This document shows, piece by piece, positions 8,725-16,681 of a stretch of 64,000 bases of DNA (positions are counted from its first letter, which is position 1; every line of letters starts with the position of its first letter). The stretch is taken from assembly GCF_029714325.1 (NCBI RefSeq), contig NZ_CP121666.1, forward strand, positions 7,037,001 through 7,101,000. Direction: 5' to 3'. Below the pieces are notes generated by a model. That model was not told the origin of the DNA and did not search any database. It was given only the letters and a program-made list of their open reading frames with translations. Source of the stretch: Bradyrhizobium sp. CB1717 (GTDB lineage Bacteria; Pseudomonadota; Alphaproteobacteria; Rhizobiales; Xanthobacteraceae). A program made the translations under genes and the position numbers.

Positions 8725-9540
8725 ATGCCTGACATCTCCAACGAAAAATCCTACGCCGACGGCAAGATCCTCCAGCACGCCGGCGACGGCGTCGGCGTGA
8801 TCACGTTCAACAATCCCGACAAGCGCAACGCGATGTCGCTGGAGATGTGGGAGGGCTTTGGCGAAGCGCTGACGGCCTTGCGCGATGACGATACCGTGCG
8901 GGTCGTGATCCTGCGCGGTTCCGGCGGCAAGGCGTTCGTCTCGGGGGCCGACATCAGCCAGTTCGAAAAAACCCGTCACAACGCCGCGGCGTCCGAGGAA
9001 TATGCCAGGCGCAGCGTCGCCCAGCGCGCGCTGCTCGCCGACTATCCGAAGCCGACCATCGCCTGCATCCAGGGCTTTTGCCTCGGCGGCGGCATGCAGG
9101 TCGCGATGCTCGCCGACATCCGCATCGCCTCGCGGGACAGCCAGTTCGGCATCCCCGCGGCCCGGCTCGGCATCGCCTATGGCTATGACGGCTTGAAGCA
9201 CCTGGTGTCGCTGGTCGGCCCGTCCTGGGCGCGGCTTCTGATGTACACGGGCATGCGCATCGATTCCGCCGAGGCGCTGCGCATCGGCCTCGTCGAGCGC
9301 GTGTTCCCGGAGGACCAGCTCTGGGGTGAGACCATGGCGATTGCCGAGACGATCTCGCAGAACGCCCCGCTCGCGATCAAGGCCGCCAAGATCACCATCG
9401 CGCAGGTCTTGAAGGACGAGAGCGCACGCGACATGGACGCGATCAAGGCGATCGGCACCGCATGCATGGACTCGGCGGATTTCCGCGAGGGCCGGCAGGC
9501 CTTCATGGAGAAGCGCAAGCCGAAGTTTCAAGGGAAGTGA
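8725..9540 (+). CDS. Enoyl-CoA hydratase/isomerase-family protein lacking both catalytic Glu
   Basis: A 271-aa crotonase-fold protein. The oxyanion-hole segments are present (KAFVSGADIS and QGFCLGGG), so it should bind an acyl-CoA thioester. The two glutamates that hydrate enoyl-CoA in classical crotonase (in GGGCE and PE) are replaced here by Gln125 (GGGMQVA) and Ala145 (FGIPAARLG). A simple hydratase activity is therefore unlikely, and another crotonase-superfamily reaction such as isomerisation, decarboxylation or hydrolysis is more probable. The start ATG 8725 has no strong ribosome binding site. The gene stands alone. Confidence 0.8.
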   Translation: MPDISNEKSYADGKILQHAGDGVGVITFNNPDKRNAMSLEMWEGFGEALTALRDDDTVRVVILRGSGGKAFVSGADISQFEKTRHNAAASEEYARRSVAQRALLADYPKPTIACIQGFCLGGGMQVAMLADIRIASRDSQFGIPAARLGIAYGYDGLKHLVSLVGPSWARLLMYTGMRIDSAEALRIGLVERVFPEDQLWGETMAIAETISQNAPLAIKAAKITIAQVLKDESARDMDAIKAIGTACMDSADFREGRQAFMEKRKPKFQGK

Positions 9541-9573
9541 ACGGCTGTCGTTGCAAACACGCCTCTCTCACCG

Positions 9574-9606
9574 CCGTCATTGCGAGGAGCTCTTGCGACG
9601 AAGCAG
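9574..9606. repeat. Half copy of palindromic intergenic repeat family A
   Basis: CCGTCATTGCGAGGAG and the next 17 bases match one arm of the full element at 11661-11750. The second arm is missing, so this is a truncated copy between the crotonase gene and the small secreted protein. Confidence 0.7.
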
Positions 9607-9715
9607 AGCGAGGTGAACCAACGTTCAGGAAGATTAAATTCCTCTCCCGCCTGCGTTGCGGTAGCAACCAATTGATCTGTCGCTAGTTCTCCCGGAACCA
9701 ACGAGGGAGACTGCG

Positions 9716-9997
9716 ATGAAACTCAAACTTGCTGTTCTTGGCCTGGCTGCCGTGGGCGGTATGGCGCTCGCTTCGGGACCGGCCCTTGCGGCAATGCCGA
9801 ACGGCATTCCGCAGGCGGACCAGATTGCAAAAGGCCCGGCTGCCGACGTCGATCAGGTGCGTTGGGTCTGTAACCCCTGGGGCCGCTGCTTCTGGCGCCC
9901 GAACTACTATGGCGCCTATGGCTATTACGGCGGCCCGCGCCGGTTTTACGGGCCGCGCCCGTGGGGCTGGGGCCACCGCCACTGGCACCGCTGGTAG
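9716..9997 (+). CDS. Small secreted Gly/Tyr/Trp/Arg-rich protein
   Basis: A 93-aa protein with a clear Sec signal peptide (KLAVLGLAAVGGMALASG...ALA). The mature part contains WVCNPWGRCFWRP with two Cys that could form a disulfide. It is followed by a low-complexity tail of Gly, Tyr, Arg, Trp and His ending in HRHWHRW. GGGAG stands at good distance before ATG 9716 and an intrinsic terminator follows directly, so this is a self-contained transcription unit. Similar short GY/HW-rich exported proteins are common in Bradyrhizobium. Their function is unknown to me, and the His/Trp tail could bind metal. Confidence 0.75.
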   Translation: MKLKLAVLGLAAVGGMALASGPALAAMPNGIPQADQIAKGPAADVDQVRWVCNPWGRCFWRPNYYGAYGYYGGPRRFYGPRPWGWGHRHWHRW

Positions 9998-10004
9998 ATT
10001 GAAG

Positions 10005-10024
10005 GGGGCCGCAAGGCCCCTTTT
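10005..10024 (+). terminator. Rho-independent terminator of the small secreted protein gene
   Basis: GGGGCC (10005-10010), loop GCAA, GGCCCC (10015-10020), then TTTT. A perfect stem with a stable tetraloop begins 7 bases after the stop codon. Confidence 0.85.
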
Positions 10025-10123
10025 CGTCGGAGGCGTTTGATCAGCCGAAGCCAGCGCTCGATCCGGATAGCCAACACGCGCGTCTGGAAACGAGGAAGGC
10101 GATCATCGCCGAGCTAAAGTCAG

Positions 10124-10540
10124 CTATCGTTCCGCGGGCGGCAGCTCCCCAAACACCTCGATCAGGCGAAAGCGCTCGCACATGAGCATCATGTCTTCGC
10201 CGAATCGTCCGAGCCGGCCGAAATAGGTGCGATGAGCGCTGCGCCAATAGGCCAGGCTTCGATCGCCTTCGCCCTCGTCATAGGCAAAGGCGGCGTCGAC
10301 TTCATGGAAGCGCCGATATGTGATCTCGGTGCTTTCGATGACACAGCGCGGCTCTCCCCGTCCATCGAGCACGACCCAGCGCTCTCCGGGCGTAGATGTG
10401 TTCGGCTCGTCTTCCGTGCTGCAGGTTGCGGTCTTGATGCCCCTGACGACGAGATCGAGCAATTCGTCCGCGAGCCCGGGACTGTCGCCGAAAGCAAACG
10501 TCCGGAGGTGTCGATAGCGTTCGGGGACCTGCCCGCTCAT
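10124..10540 (-). CDS. ASCH-domain protein
   Basis: A 138-aa cytoplasmic protein. FGDSPGLADELLDLVVRGIKTATCS followed by the beta-rich RWVVLDGRGEPRCVIESTEI and the downstream EGDRSLAYWRSAH pattern are typical of ASCH domains, a beta-barrel fold related to PUA that is proposed to bind RNA or modified bases. The start at 10540 was chosen because AGGAAG lies 5 bases upstream, although the frame is open for 8 more codons. It begins 10 bases after the end of the dehydrogenase gene, so the two are likely one operon. Confidence 0.75.
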   Translation of the reverse strand: MSGQVPERYRHLRTFAFGDSPGLADELLDLVVRGIKTATCSTEDEPNTSTPGERWVVLDGRGEPRCVIESTEITYRRFHEVDAAFAYDEGEGDRSLAYWRSAHRTYFGRLGRFGEDMMLMCERFRLIEVFGELPPAER

Positions 10541-10550
10541 CCGCTTCCTT

Positions 10551-11630
10551 TCAGAGTGCGGCAATCACCGCCTTCGTGATGTCGGCGGTGCCGTTGCTGC
10601 CGCCGAACTCCATCGGCTTGATGCCGCCGGCATAGACCCGGTCCACCGCGCGCTCGATTTGCTCGCCCGCCTCGGCCGCACTCTCGACGCCATGCTTCTC
10701 GGCGAGCCAGTCCAGCATCATCGCGGCCGACAGGATCATGCCGGTGGGGTTGGCCTTGCCCTGCCCCATGATGTCAGGGGCGGTGCCATGGCAGGGCTGG
10801 AACACCGCATATTTGTCGCCAATGTCGGCGGACGGCGCCATCCCGAGACCGCCGATCAGGCTCGCGGTGATGTCGGAAACGATGTCGCCGAACATGTTCT
10901 CCATCACCATCACGTCGAAATCCCAGGGACGCTTGACCAGCATCGCCGAGCAGGCATCGACATAGAGCCGGTCGGTCTTCACGCCGGGATGCTTCTTCTC
11001 GATCTCGTCGAAGATGCCGCGGAAGAATGCAAAGGCCTTGAACACGTTCGCCTTGTCGACGCAGGTCAGCGCGCCCGGCTTGCCGCGCGCCTTGCGCCGC
11101 TCGGCGAGGCGAAACGAGAAGTCGAACAGGCGCTCGGACGTCCGGCGCGTGATCACCATGGTCTCGCGCGCGTCCTCGTGGGTGACCACGCCCTTGCCCA
11201 TCGAGGCGAACAGGCCTTCGGTCGACTCGCGGATGACGACGAGATCGATGCCGCGCTTGTCCGCGCCGACGATCGGGCTCGGCACGCCGGGAATGAGGCG
11301 CGCCGGCCGCACGCCGGCATAGAGATCGAAGATGAAGCGCAGCTCGATCTGCGGCGCGATCTCGGTATTGTCGGGGTAGCGCACCGACGGCAGGCCGCAG
11401 GCGCCGAGCAGGATCGCATCCGCCTCCTCGCACAGCTTGATCGTGCTGTCCGGCATCGACTTGCCGGTGGCGAGATAATTGTTGGCACCGGCCGGCGCCT
11501 CGGTGAAGCGGAAGTTGAGGCCGGATTTGTCGCCGACCTTGCGCAGCACTTCGAGCGCCGGCGCCATGACTTCGGGACCGATGCCGTCACCGGCGAGCAC
11601 GGCAATGTGGAAGGCGTTGTTTGCGGACAT
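10551..11630 (-). CDS. Isocitrate/isopropylmalate dehydrogenase-family protein
   Basis: A 359-aa NAD-dependent decarboxylating beta-hydroxyacid dehydrogenase. It shows the family N-terminus HIAVLAGDGIGPEV, the substrate-phosphate/dicarboxylate segment VVIRESTEGLFAS, the catalytic Lys and Asp region VDKANVFKA and MVMENMFGDIVSDI, and the cofactor loop HGTAPDIMGQGKANP. The family covers isocitrate, 3-isopropylmalate, tartrate and homoisocitrate dehydrogenases. The isopropylmalate-specific segment is not recognised and this copy sits outside a leu operon, so a tartrate/malate-type substrate is plausible. The reaction would be oxidation with loss of CO2 in the cytoplasm. Confidence 0.85.
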   Translation of the reverse strand: MSANNAFHIAVLAGDGIGPEVMAPALEVLRKVGDKSGLNFRFTEAPAGANNYLATGKSMPDSTIKLCEEADAILLGACGLPSVRYPDNTEIAPQIELRFIFDLYAGVRPARLIPGVPSPIVGADKRGIDLVVIRESTEGLFASMGKGVVTHEDARETMVITRRTSERLFDFSFRLAERRKARGKPGALTCVDKANVFKAFAFFRGIFDEIEKKHPGVKTDRLYVDACSAMLVKRPWDFDVMVMENMFGDIVSDITASLIGGLGMAPSADIGDKYAVFQPCHGTAPDIMGQGKANPTGMILSAAMMLDWLAEKHGVESAAEAGEQIERAVDRVYAGGIKPMEFGGSNGTADITKAVIAAL

Positions 11631-11660
11631 AGGGGTTCCTGCGTGAAGAAAGGTGTGGCC

Positions 11661-11750
11661 CCGTCATTGCGAGGAGCTCTTGCGACGAAGCAATCCAGAC
11701 TGTTTCCACGGCGGGATTTCTGGATTGCTTCGCTGCGCTCGCAATGACGG
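11661..11750. repeat. Palindromic intergenic repeat family A, full copy
   Basis: A 90-base element with arms CCGTCATTGCGAG and CTCGCAATGACGG and inner arms around AAGCAATCCAG and CTGGATTGCTT. It could fold into a long hairpin. Other copies are at 21181, 49825 and, halved, 9574. It lies between two genes on the same strand. Confidence 0.85.
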
Positions 11751-11762
11751 TGGAGAGAGTTA

Positions 11763-12830
11763 TTACGGCGTCAGCACGGTGCGGCCGACCACCGCGCCCT
11801 GCTGCAATTGCACCAGCGCGTCGTTGGCTTTGGCGAGCGGCGCCGTCGTCACCGGGATCGGCGGCACCTTCTTGGTGCGGACGAGATCGAGCAGCTCCTG
11901 CGTTTCGCGCAGGTTTCCGACATAGCTGCCCTGGATCGTCACCGCCTTGATCGGGATCAGCGGCAGCGCCCAGGTCGCGCCGCCACCGAACAGGCCGACG
12001 ATGATGAGCTTGCCGCCCTTGGTCAGACAGTCGAAGCCGAGCTGCGTCGTGGCGGAGTTGCCGACGAGGTCGATCACGGCGCGGATCGGCCCACCCGCCT
12101 TCTTCGCAAGCTGCTCCAGCGCATCCGGCGCCTTGGGATCGACGGTTGAGAGCGCGCCGGCCTTCTCGGCCGCTTCGCGCTTCCTGGCGTCGATGTCGAC
12201 CATGATCGCGCCCTTGCCGCCCATCGCCTTGAGCAGCGACAGCGCCATCAGGCCGAGGCCGCCGGCGCCGAACATCACGATCGGCGTGTCGAAGTGCTGC
12301 TCGACCTTCTTCAGCGCGCTGTAGGTGGTGACGCCCGAGCAGGCGTAAGGCGCGGCCGACGCGGGATCGAGGCCTTTCAGATTGAGCAGATAGCGCGGAT
12401 GCGGCACCAGCATGTGATCGGAATAGCCGCCGTCGCAATAGACGCCGAGCGAGCGCGGCGTCAGGCACATGTTCTCGTCCCCGCCAAGGCACGTCGCGCA
12501 TTTGCCGCAGCCGATCCAGGGATAGACCAGGCCGATGTCGCCAAGCTTGAGGTCACCCTGGTCGCCCGGCTTCACGTCCGGTCCGAACGCCAGGACTTCG
12601 CCGACGGTCTCGTGCCCCATGGTCAGCGGCAGGTTGATGCCGCGGTCCTTCAGCGACAGCGGCTTGCGGCCGTGGCCGAGATCGTAGCCGCCTTCCCAGA
12701 TGTGGAGGTCGCTGTGGCAGACGCCGGCGGCCTTCACCTTGATCAGCACCTGCGTGCCCGAGGGCTGCGGCGTCGCCTCGTCGAACTCCTGCAGCGGCGC
12801 CTTGAAGTCGGCAACCTTGAAACTCTTCAT
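11763..12830 (-). CDS. Zinc-dependent alcohol dehydrogenase
   Basis: A 355-aa medium-chain dehydrogenase. The catalytic zinc ligands lie in AGVCHSDLH and GHETVGEV. The structural zinc loop GCGKCATCLGGDENMC has four Cys. The NAD-binding motif is FGAGGLGL. The enzyme should oxidise an alcohol or reduce an aldehyde with NAD(H) in the cytoplasm. Substrate range is not predictable, though the sequence type is common among broad-range primary alcohol dehydrogenases. It lies just upstream of the isocitrate-type dehydrogenase with a palindromic repeat between them, so co-transcription is uncertain. Confidence 0.9.
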   Translation of the reverse strand: MKSFKVADFKAPLQEFDEATPQPSGTQVLIKVKAAGVCHSDLHIWEGGYDLGHGRKPLSLKDRGINLPLTMGHETVGEVLAFGPDVKPGDQGDLKLGDIGLVYPWIGCGKCATCLGGDENMCLTPRSLGVYCDGGYSDHMLVPHPRYLLNLKGLDPASAAPYACSGVTTYSALKKVEQHFDTPIVMFGAGGLGLMALSLLKAMGGKGAIMVDIDARKREAAEKAGALSTVDPKAPDALEQLAKKAGGPIRAVIDLVGNSATTQLGFDCLTKGGKLIIVGLFGGGATWALPLIPIKAVTIQGSYVGNLRETQELLDLVRTKKVPPIPVTTAPLAKANDALVQLQQGAVVGRTVLTP

Positions 12831-12907
12831 TGGAATCCTCCCGGCATGCTTGTCGTTCTCGGCCTCACCATGCCATGGCGGGCGGGGCGAGACAAACCGG
12901 TCTTAGT

Positions 12908-13879
12908 TCAGGCCAGCGGATGGTGGCAAGCGGCGAACTGGCCGGGGGCGACCTCGCGCAACTCCGGTATCTCCGCGCTGCATCGCTGATCGGCGCGTGG
13001 GCAGCGGGTGCGGAAGCGGCAGCCGGACGGCGGTGCAATCGGCGATGGCGGCTCGCCGGTCGCCACACTCTCGGCGGGACGCACATCCGGATCGGGCACC
13101 GGGATCGCCTGCAGCAGCAGGCTGGTGTAGGGATGCGCGGGCCGTGCGAACAATTGCTCGGAGGGGCCGACCTCGCAGAGCCGGCCGAGATACATCACCG
13201 CGACGCGGTCGCTGACGGCTTTGACCACCGCAAGGTCATGCGCGATGAACAGCAGCGTCAGGCCGAAGCGCGCCTTCATCTCCTCCAGCAGGTTGAGGAT
13301 CTGTGCTCGGATGGAGACGTCGAGCGCCGAAACCGGCTCGTCGCAGACGATGAACTCGGGGTTGAGCACCAGCGACCGCGCGATGCAGATGCGCTGGCAC
13401 TGGCCGCCGGAAAATTCGTGCGGCAGGCGGCCCACGACGAGATCAGGATCGAGCCCGACCGCAGCGAGCACCTCGTGCACCCTACGCTTGCGCTCCGCAG
13501 CATTCTTGACGCCGGCGATGATCAGCGGCTCGGCGACGATGTCGCCGATGCGCCGGCGCGGATTGAGCGAGGCGATCGGATCCTGGAAGATCAGCTGCAC
13601 CCGCCGGCGCATTTTTCGTAGCGCCTCGCCTTCCATTGCCGTGAGGTCTTCGCCGTCGAACAGCACACGGCCGGATTTGGCACGGCGCAATTGCAGCACC
13701 GCACGCCCGAGCGTCGACTTGCCGCAGCCGGATTCGCCGACCAGCCCCAGCGTCTCGCCGCGCGCGACCTGAAGGCTGACGCCGGAGACGGCATGAACCG
13801 TCTTGTTGCCGAGGCCATACTCGACGACGAGATTGTCGACGTTGAGAAGCGCCTCGTTGCGCACGGCCAGCTGCATCAT
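12908..13879 (-). CDS. Dipeptide/oligopeptide ABC importer ATPase, DppF-like
   Basis: A 323-aa ATP-binding subunit. It has Walker A GESGCGKST, the signature FSGGQCQRICIARSL, Walker B FIVCDEPVSALD and the oligopeptide-transporter C-terminal extension CRFRTRCPRA, whose Cys residues may hold an iron-sulfur cluster or disulfide in this family. It powers import through the two permeases encoded upstream. Its ATG overlaps the TGA of the preceding ATPase (ATGA), which indicates translational coupling. It is the last gene of the importer operon. Confidence 0.9.
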   Translation of the reverse strand: MMQLAVRNEALLNVDNLVVEYGLGNKTVHAVSGVSLQVARGETLGLVGESGCGKSTLGRAVLQLRRAKSGRVLFDGEDLTAMEGEALRKMRRRVQLIFQDPIASLNPRRRIGDIVAEPLIIAGVKNAAERKRRVHEVLAAVGLDPDLVVGRLPHEFSGGQCQRICIARSLVLNPEFIVCDEPVSALDVSIRAQILNLLEEMKARFGLTLLFIAHDLAVVKAVSDRVAVMYLGRLCEVGPSEQLFARPAHPYTSLLLQAIPVPDPDVRPAESVATGEPPSPIAPPSGCRFRTRCPRADQRCSAEIPELREVAPGQFAACHHPLA

Positions 13880-14868
13880 GCGCCGATCCCCTCAGCCATC
13901 CGGATCGGATGGAAGCAGGCGTAGAGATGATCAGGCATCTCCGCGCCCTTCAGCCCGGGCTTGGTTTCGCGACAATGGCCGGTGGCATAGCGGCAGCGCG
14001 GCGCGAAAGAGCAGCCCTGCAGCGGCCGGGTCGGATCGGGCGGACGGCCGGATATCGCAGGCAGCGGCGTGTGCGGCGCGGTCTCCAGCTTCGGGATCGC
14101 CGCCAGCAGCGCCTCGGTGTAGGGCATGTGCATGCGCTTGAACAGCGCCTGCGTCGGCGCGCGCTCCACCACCCGGCCCGCATACATCACCGCGACCTCG
14201 TCGGCGCGGCCGGCGACGACGCCGAGATCGTGGGTGATGATGATCATCGCCATGTGACGGCGCTGCTGCTCGCGCGCGAGCAGGTCGAGGATCTGCGCCT
14301 GGATGGTGACGTCGAGCGCCGTGGTCGGCTCGTCCGCGATCAGGAGCTTCGGCTCGCAGGACAGAGCGATCGCGATCGCGATGCGCTGGCGCATGCCGCC
14401 GGAGCATTGATGCGGATATTGCGCGAGGCGCTGCTCCGGCGCGGGAATGCCAACGGCGGCCAGCAGCTCGATGCTGCGCGCCTTCGCCGCGGGCGCATCG
14501 AGCTCGATATGCTCCTGGATCGTCTCCATCAGTTGCGTGCCGATGGTGAGCACCGGGTTGAGCGAGGTCATGGGATCCTGGAACACCACCGCGAGGTCGC
14601 GTCCGCGCAATTGTCGCAGGCTCTCGCGATCGAGCCGCACCAGGTCTTGGCCGTCGAACATCACGCGGCCCGTCAGCTTGGCCTTCTTCGGCAGCAGTTG
14701 AAGCACCGCGCGCGACAGCATGGTCTTGCCGCAGCCGGATTCACCGACGATGCCGAGCGTGCGCCCACCCTCCAGTGACAGATCTACGTGATCGACAGCG
14801 CGCAAGTTGCCGCGGGGGGTCGGCAGCTCGACCGCGACGTCCTCGATGGTCAGGAGCGGCATGCTCAC
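13876..14868 (-). CDS. Dipeptide/oligopeptide ABC importer ATPase, DppD-like
   Basis: A 330-aa ATP-binding subunit. Walker A is GESGCGKT, the signature is [15 protein letters not shown], Walker B is [11 protein letters not shown], and the C-terminal [14 protein letters not shown] block is typical of OppD/DppD. The GTG at 14868 overlaps the stop of the upstream permease (GTGA), and ATG 14862 is an alternative start. Together with the DppF-like protein it forms the heterodimeric ATPase pair of a peptide or nickel-type importer at the inner membrane. Confidence 0.9.
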   Translation of the reverse strand: MSMPLLTIEDVAVELPTPRGNLRAVDHVDLSLEGGRTLGIVGESGCGKTMLSRAVLQLLPKKAKLTGRVMFDGQDLVRLDRESLRQLRGRDLAVVFQDPMTSLNPVLTIGTQLMETIQEHIELDAPAAKARSIELLAAVGIPAPEQRLAQYPHQCSGGMRQRIAIAIALSCEPKLLIADEPTTALDVTIQAQILDLLAREQQRRHMAMIIITHDLGVVAGRADEVAVMYAGRVVERAPTQALFKRMHMPYTEALLAAIPKLETAPHTPLPAISGRPPDPTRPLQGCSFAPRCRYATGHCRETKPGLKGAEMPDHLYACFHPIRMAEGIGA

Positions 14869-15737
14869 AGCGCCCCCTGACGCGGGTCCGTCAGCGCCCG
14901 CAAGGTGTCGCCGACGAGGTTGAAGGCCAGCACGGTTAGGAACAGGCCCGCTGCCGGCAGGAAGGCGAGCCGTGGCGCGACATCGAGACTTTCGCGCCCC
15001 TCGCCGATCATGCTGCCCCAGCTTGCCATCGGCGGCGGCACGCCGAGCCCGAGAAAGGACAGCGCGCCTTCGACCACGATGGTGACGGCGACGCCGAGCA
15101 GGAAGAAGGCCAGCAGCGGCAGGATCACGTTCGGTAGCAGCTCGCGCAGGAGGATGCGCGCATGGCTCGCACCCAGCGCTTCCGCCGCGATCACGAATTC
15201 GCGCCGCGCCAGCGTCAGCGTCGCCGCGCGCGCCACGCGCATGAAGGCGGGGATGCCGAGCACGCCGAGGATCAATGTGAGATTGGGAATGGACTGGCCG
15301 AGATAGGCGGTCACGGCGAGCGCGAAGATCAGCGGCGGAAACGCCAGCAGCACGTCCATGCTGCCGACCACCAGCGTCTCGAACCTCCCGCGAAAATAGC
15401 CCGCGAGCAGGCCGAGCGCGCCGCCGAACACGAGACCGATCATCGGCGCAATCAGCCCGACCGTCAGCGAAACGCGCGCGCCAAAAATCAGGCGGGCGAG
15501 CTCGTCGCGGCCGAGCCCGTCGGTGCCGAGCCAGTGCTCGGTCGAAAACGCGGCGCGGCGCTCCAGCATGTCCATGTCTACAGGGTTCTGCAGCGGCAGC
15601 ACCGGCGCCAGGATCGCCAATGTCAGGATGATGGCGAGCCAGCCGCTCGCGAGCCAGAACAGCAGCCCGAGCTTGCGCCCGCGTCGCACCGGCGCAGATA
15701 CGGCCTCGTCCTGGATTGACAGCTCAAGCGTGGCCAT
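14865..15737 (-). CDS. ABC importer permease, DppC-like
   Basis: A 290-aa inner-membrane permease with about six hydrophobic segments and the conserved EAA loop region EALGASHARILLRELLPNV that contacts the ATPases. The N-terminus has a short cytoplasmic arm before the first membrane helix. The frame is open further upstream, but ATG 15737 fits best because the longer version would start with a Ser/Cys-rich sequence antisense-like in composition. The gene overlaps the end of the DppB-like gene by 14 bases. Confidence 0.88.
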   Translation of the reverse strand: MATLELSIQDEAVSAPVRRGRKLGLLFWLASGWLAIILTLAILAPVLPLQNPVDMDMLERRAAFSTEHWLGTDGLGRDELARLIFGARVSLTVGLIAPMIGLVFGGALGLLAGYFRGRFETLVVGSMDVLLAFPPLIFALAVTAYLGQSIPNLTLILGVLGIPAFMRVARAATLTLARREFVIAAEALGASHARILLRELLPNVILPLLAFFLLGVAVTIVVEGALSFLGLGVPPPMASWGSMIGEGRESLDVAPRLAFLPAAGLFLTVLAFNLVGDTLRALTDPRQGAL

Positions 15738-16674
15738 GGCGGATCCTCGGATCGAGCACGGCGTAGAGCATGTCGACGATGAAATTGACGATGACGAAGC
15801 CGCAGGCCACCAGCAGCACCACGCCCTGGAGGATGACGAGGTCACGGGTGTAGATCGCCCCGACCAGCAGCCGGCCGATGCCGGGCAGCGCGAAGATCGA
15901 TTCCACGATCAGCGTGCCCCCGAGCAGGCGGCCGATATTGATGCCGGTCACCGTCACCAGCGTCAGCGACGAAGGCTTGAGCGCATGCACGAACAGGATG
16001 CGCGATGGCTTGAGCCCCTTGGCCTTGGCAAGCGCGATATAGTCCTCCTGCAAGGTCGCGATCATGTCGGAGCGCAGCACGCGCATGATTCCAGGCCATT
16101 CCGCCAGCGCCAGCGTCAGCGCCGGCAGCACGAAGAAGCGCAAATTGGACAGCGGCTCCTCGGTGAACGGCACATAGCCGGTCGCCGGCAGCCAGTGCAG
16201 CTCGACCGCGAACAGGTAGATCAAGAGGATCGCCATCAGAAAGGACGGCATCGACAGCATCGCGAAGGCACTGCCGGTCATGAAGCGGTCGAAGGCGCCG
16301 CCGGCGCGCGCGGCGCAGGCGATCGCGACGGGAACGCCGATCAGCAGCCCGATGAACTCGGCCATCAGCATCAGCTGAAGCGAGACCGGAATGCGCTCGG
16401 CGACCGCCTGCAGCACGGTCTGACCGGTGCGGAACGAGCGGCCGAGATCACCCTGCAGCACGTGGCCGAGCCAGCTCAGGTAGCGCCACCACAACGGCTG
16501 GTCGAGCCCCATGTCACGGCGCAGCGCCGCGACATTCTCCGGCGTCGCCTGGTCGCCGAGGATGACGAAGGCAAGATCGCCGGGGAGCAGCGAGGCGATC
16601 AGGAAGGTGAGCAGCGAGACGGCGAGCAGCACCGGCAGGATGGCAAGCAGCCGCCGAACGACGAAGTTCAGCAT
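15724..16674 (-). CDS. ABC importer permease, DppB-like
   Basis: A 316-aa inner-membrane permease. It starts with the hallmark MLNFVVRRLLAILPVLL helix and contains the binding-protein-dependent transport signature ALAKAKGLKPSRILFVHALK in the cytoplasmic loop. It pairs with the DppC-like permease to form the translocation channel. It begins 7 bases after the substrate-binding protein gene, so it belongs to the same operon. Confidence 0.88.
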   Translation of the reverse strand: MLNFVVRRLLAILPVLLAVSLLTFLIASLLPGDLAFVILGDQATPENVAALRRDMGLDQPLWWRYLSWLGHVLQGDLGRSFRTGQTVLQAVAERIPVSLQLMLMAEFIGLLIGVPVAIACAARAGGAFDRFMTGSAFAMLSMPSFLMAILLIYLFAVELHWLPATGYVPFTEEPLSNLRFFVLPALTLALAEWPGIMRVLRSDMIATLQEDYIALAKAKGLKPSRILFVHALKPSSLTLVTVTGINIGRLLGGTLIVESIFALPGIGRLLVGAIYTRDLVILQGVVLLVACGFVIVNFIVDMLYAVLDPRIRHGHA

Positions 16675-16681
16675 CGCACAT

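Noticed and set aside
7150..9531. A 793-codon minus-strand frame opposite the L,D-transpeptidase and crotonase genes
   Set aside because: It spans two unrelated genes and the gap between them, with shadow composition.
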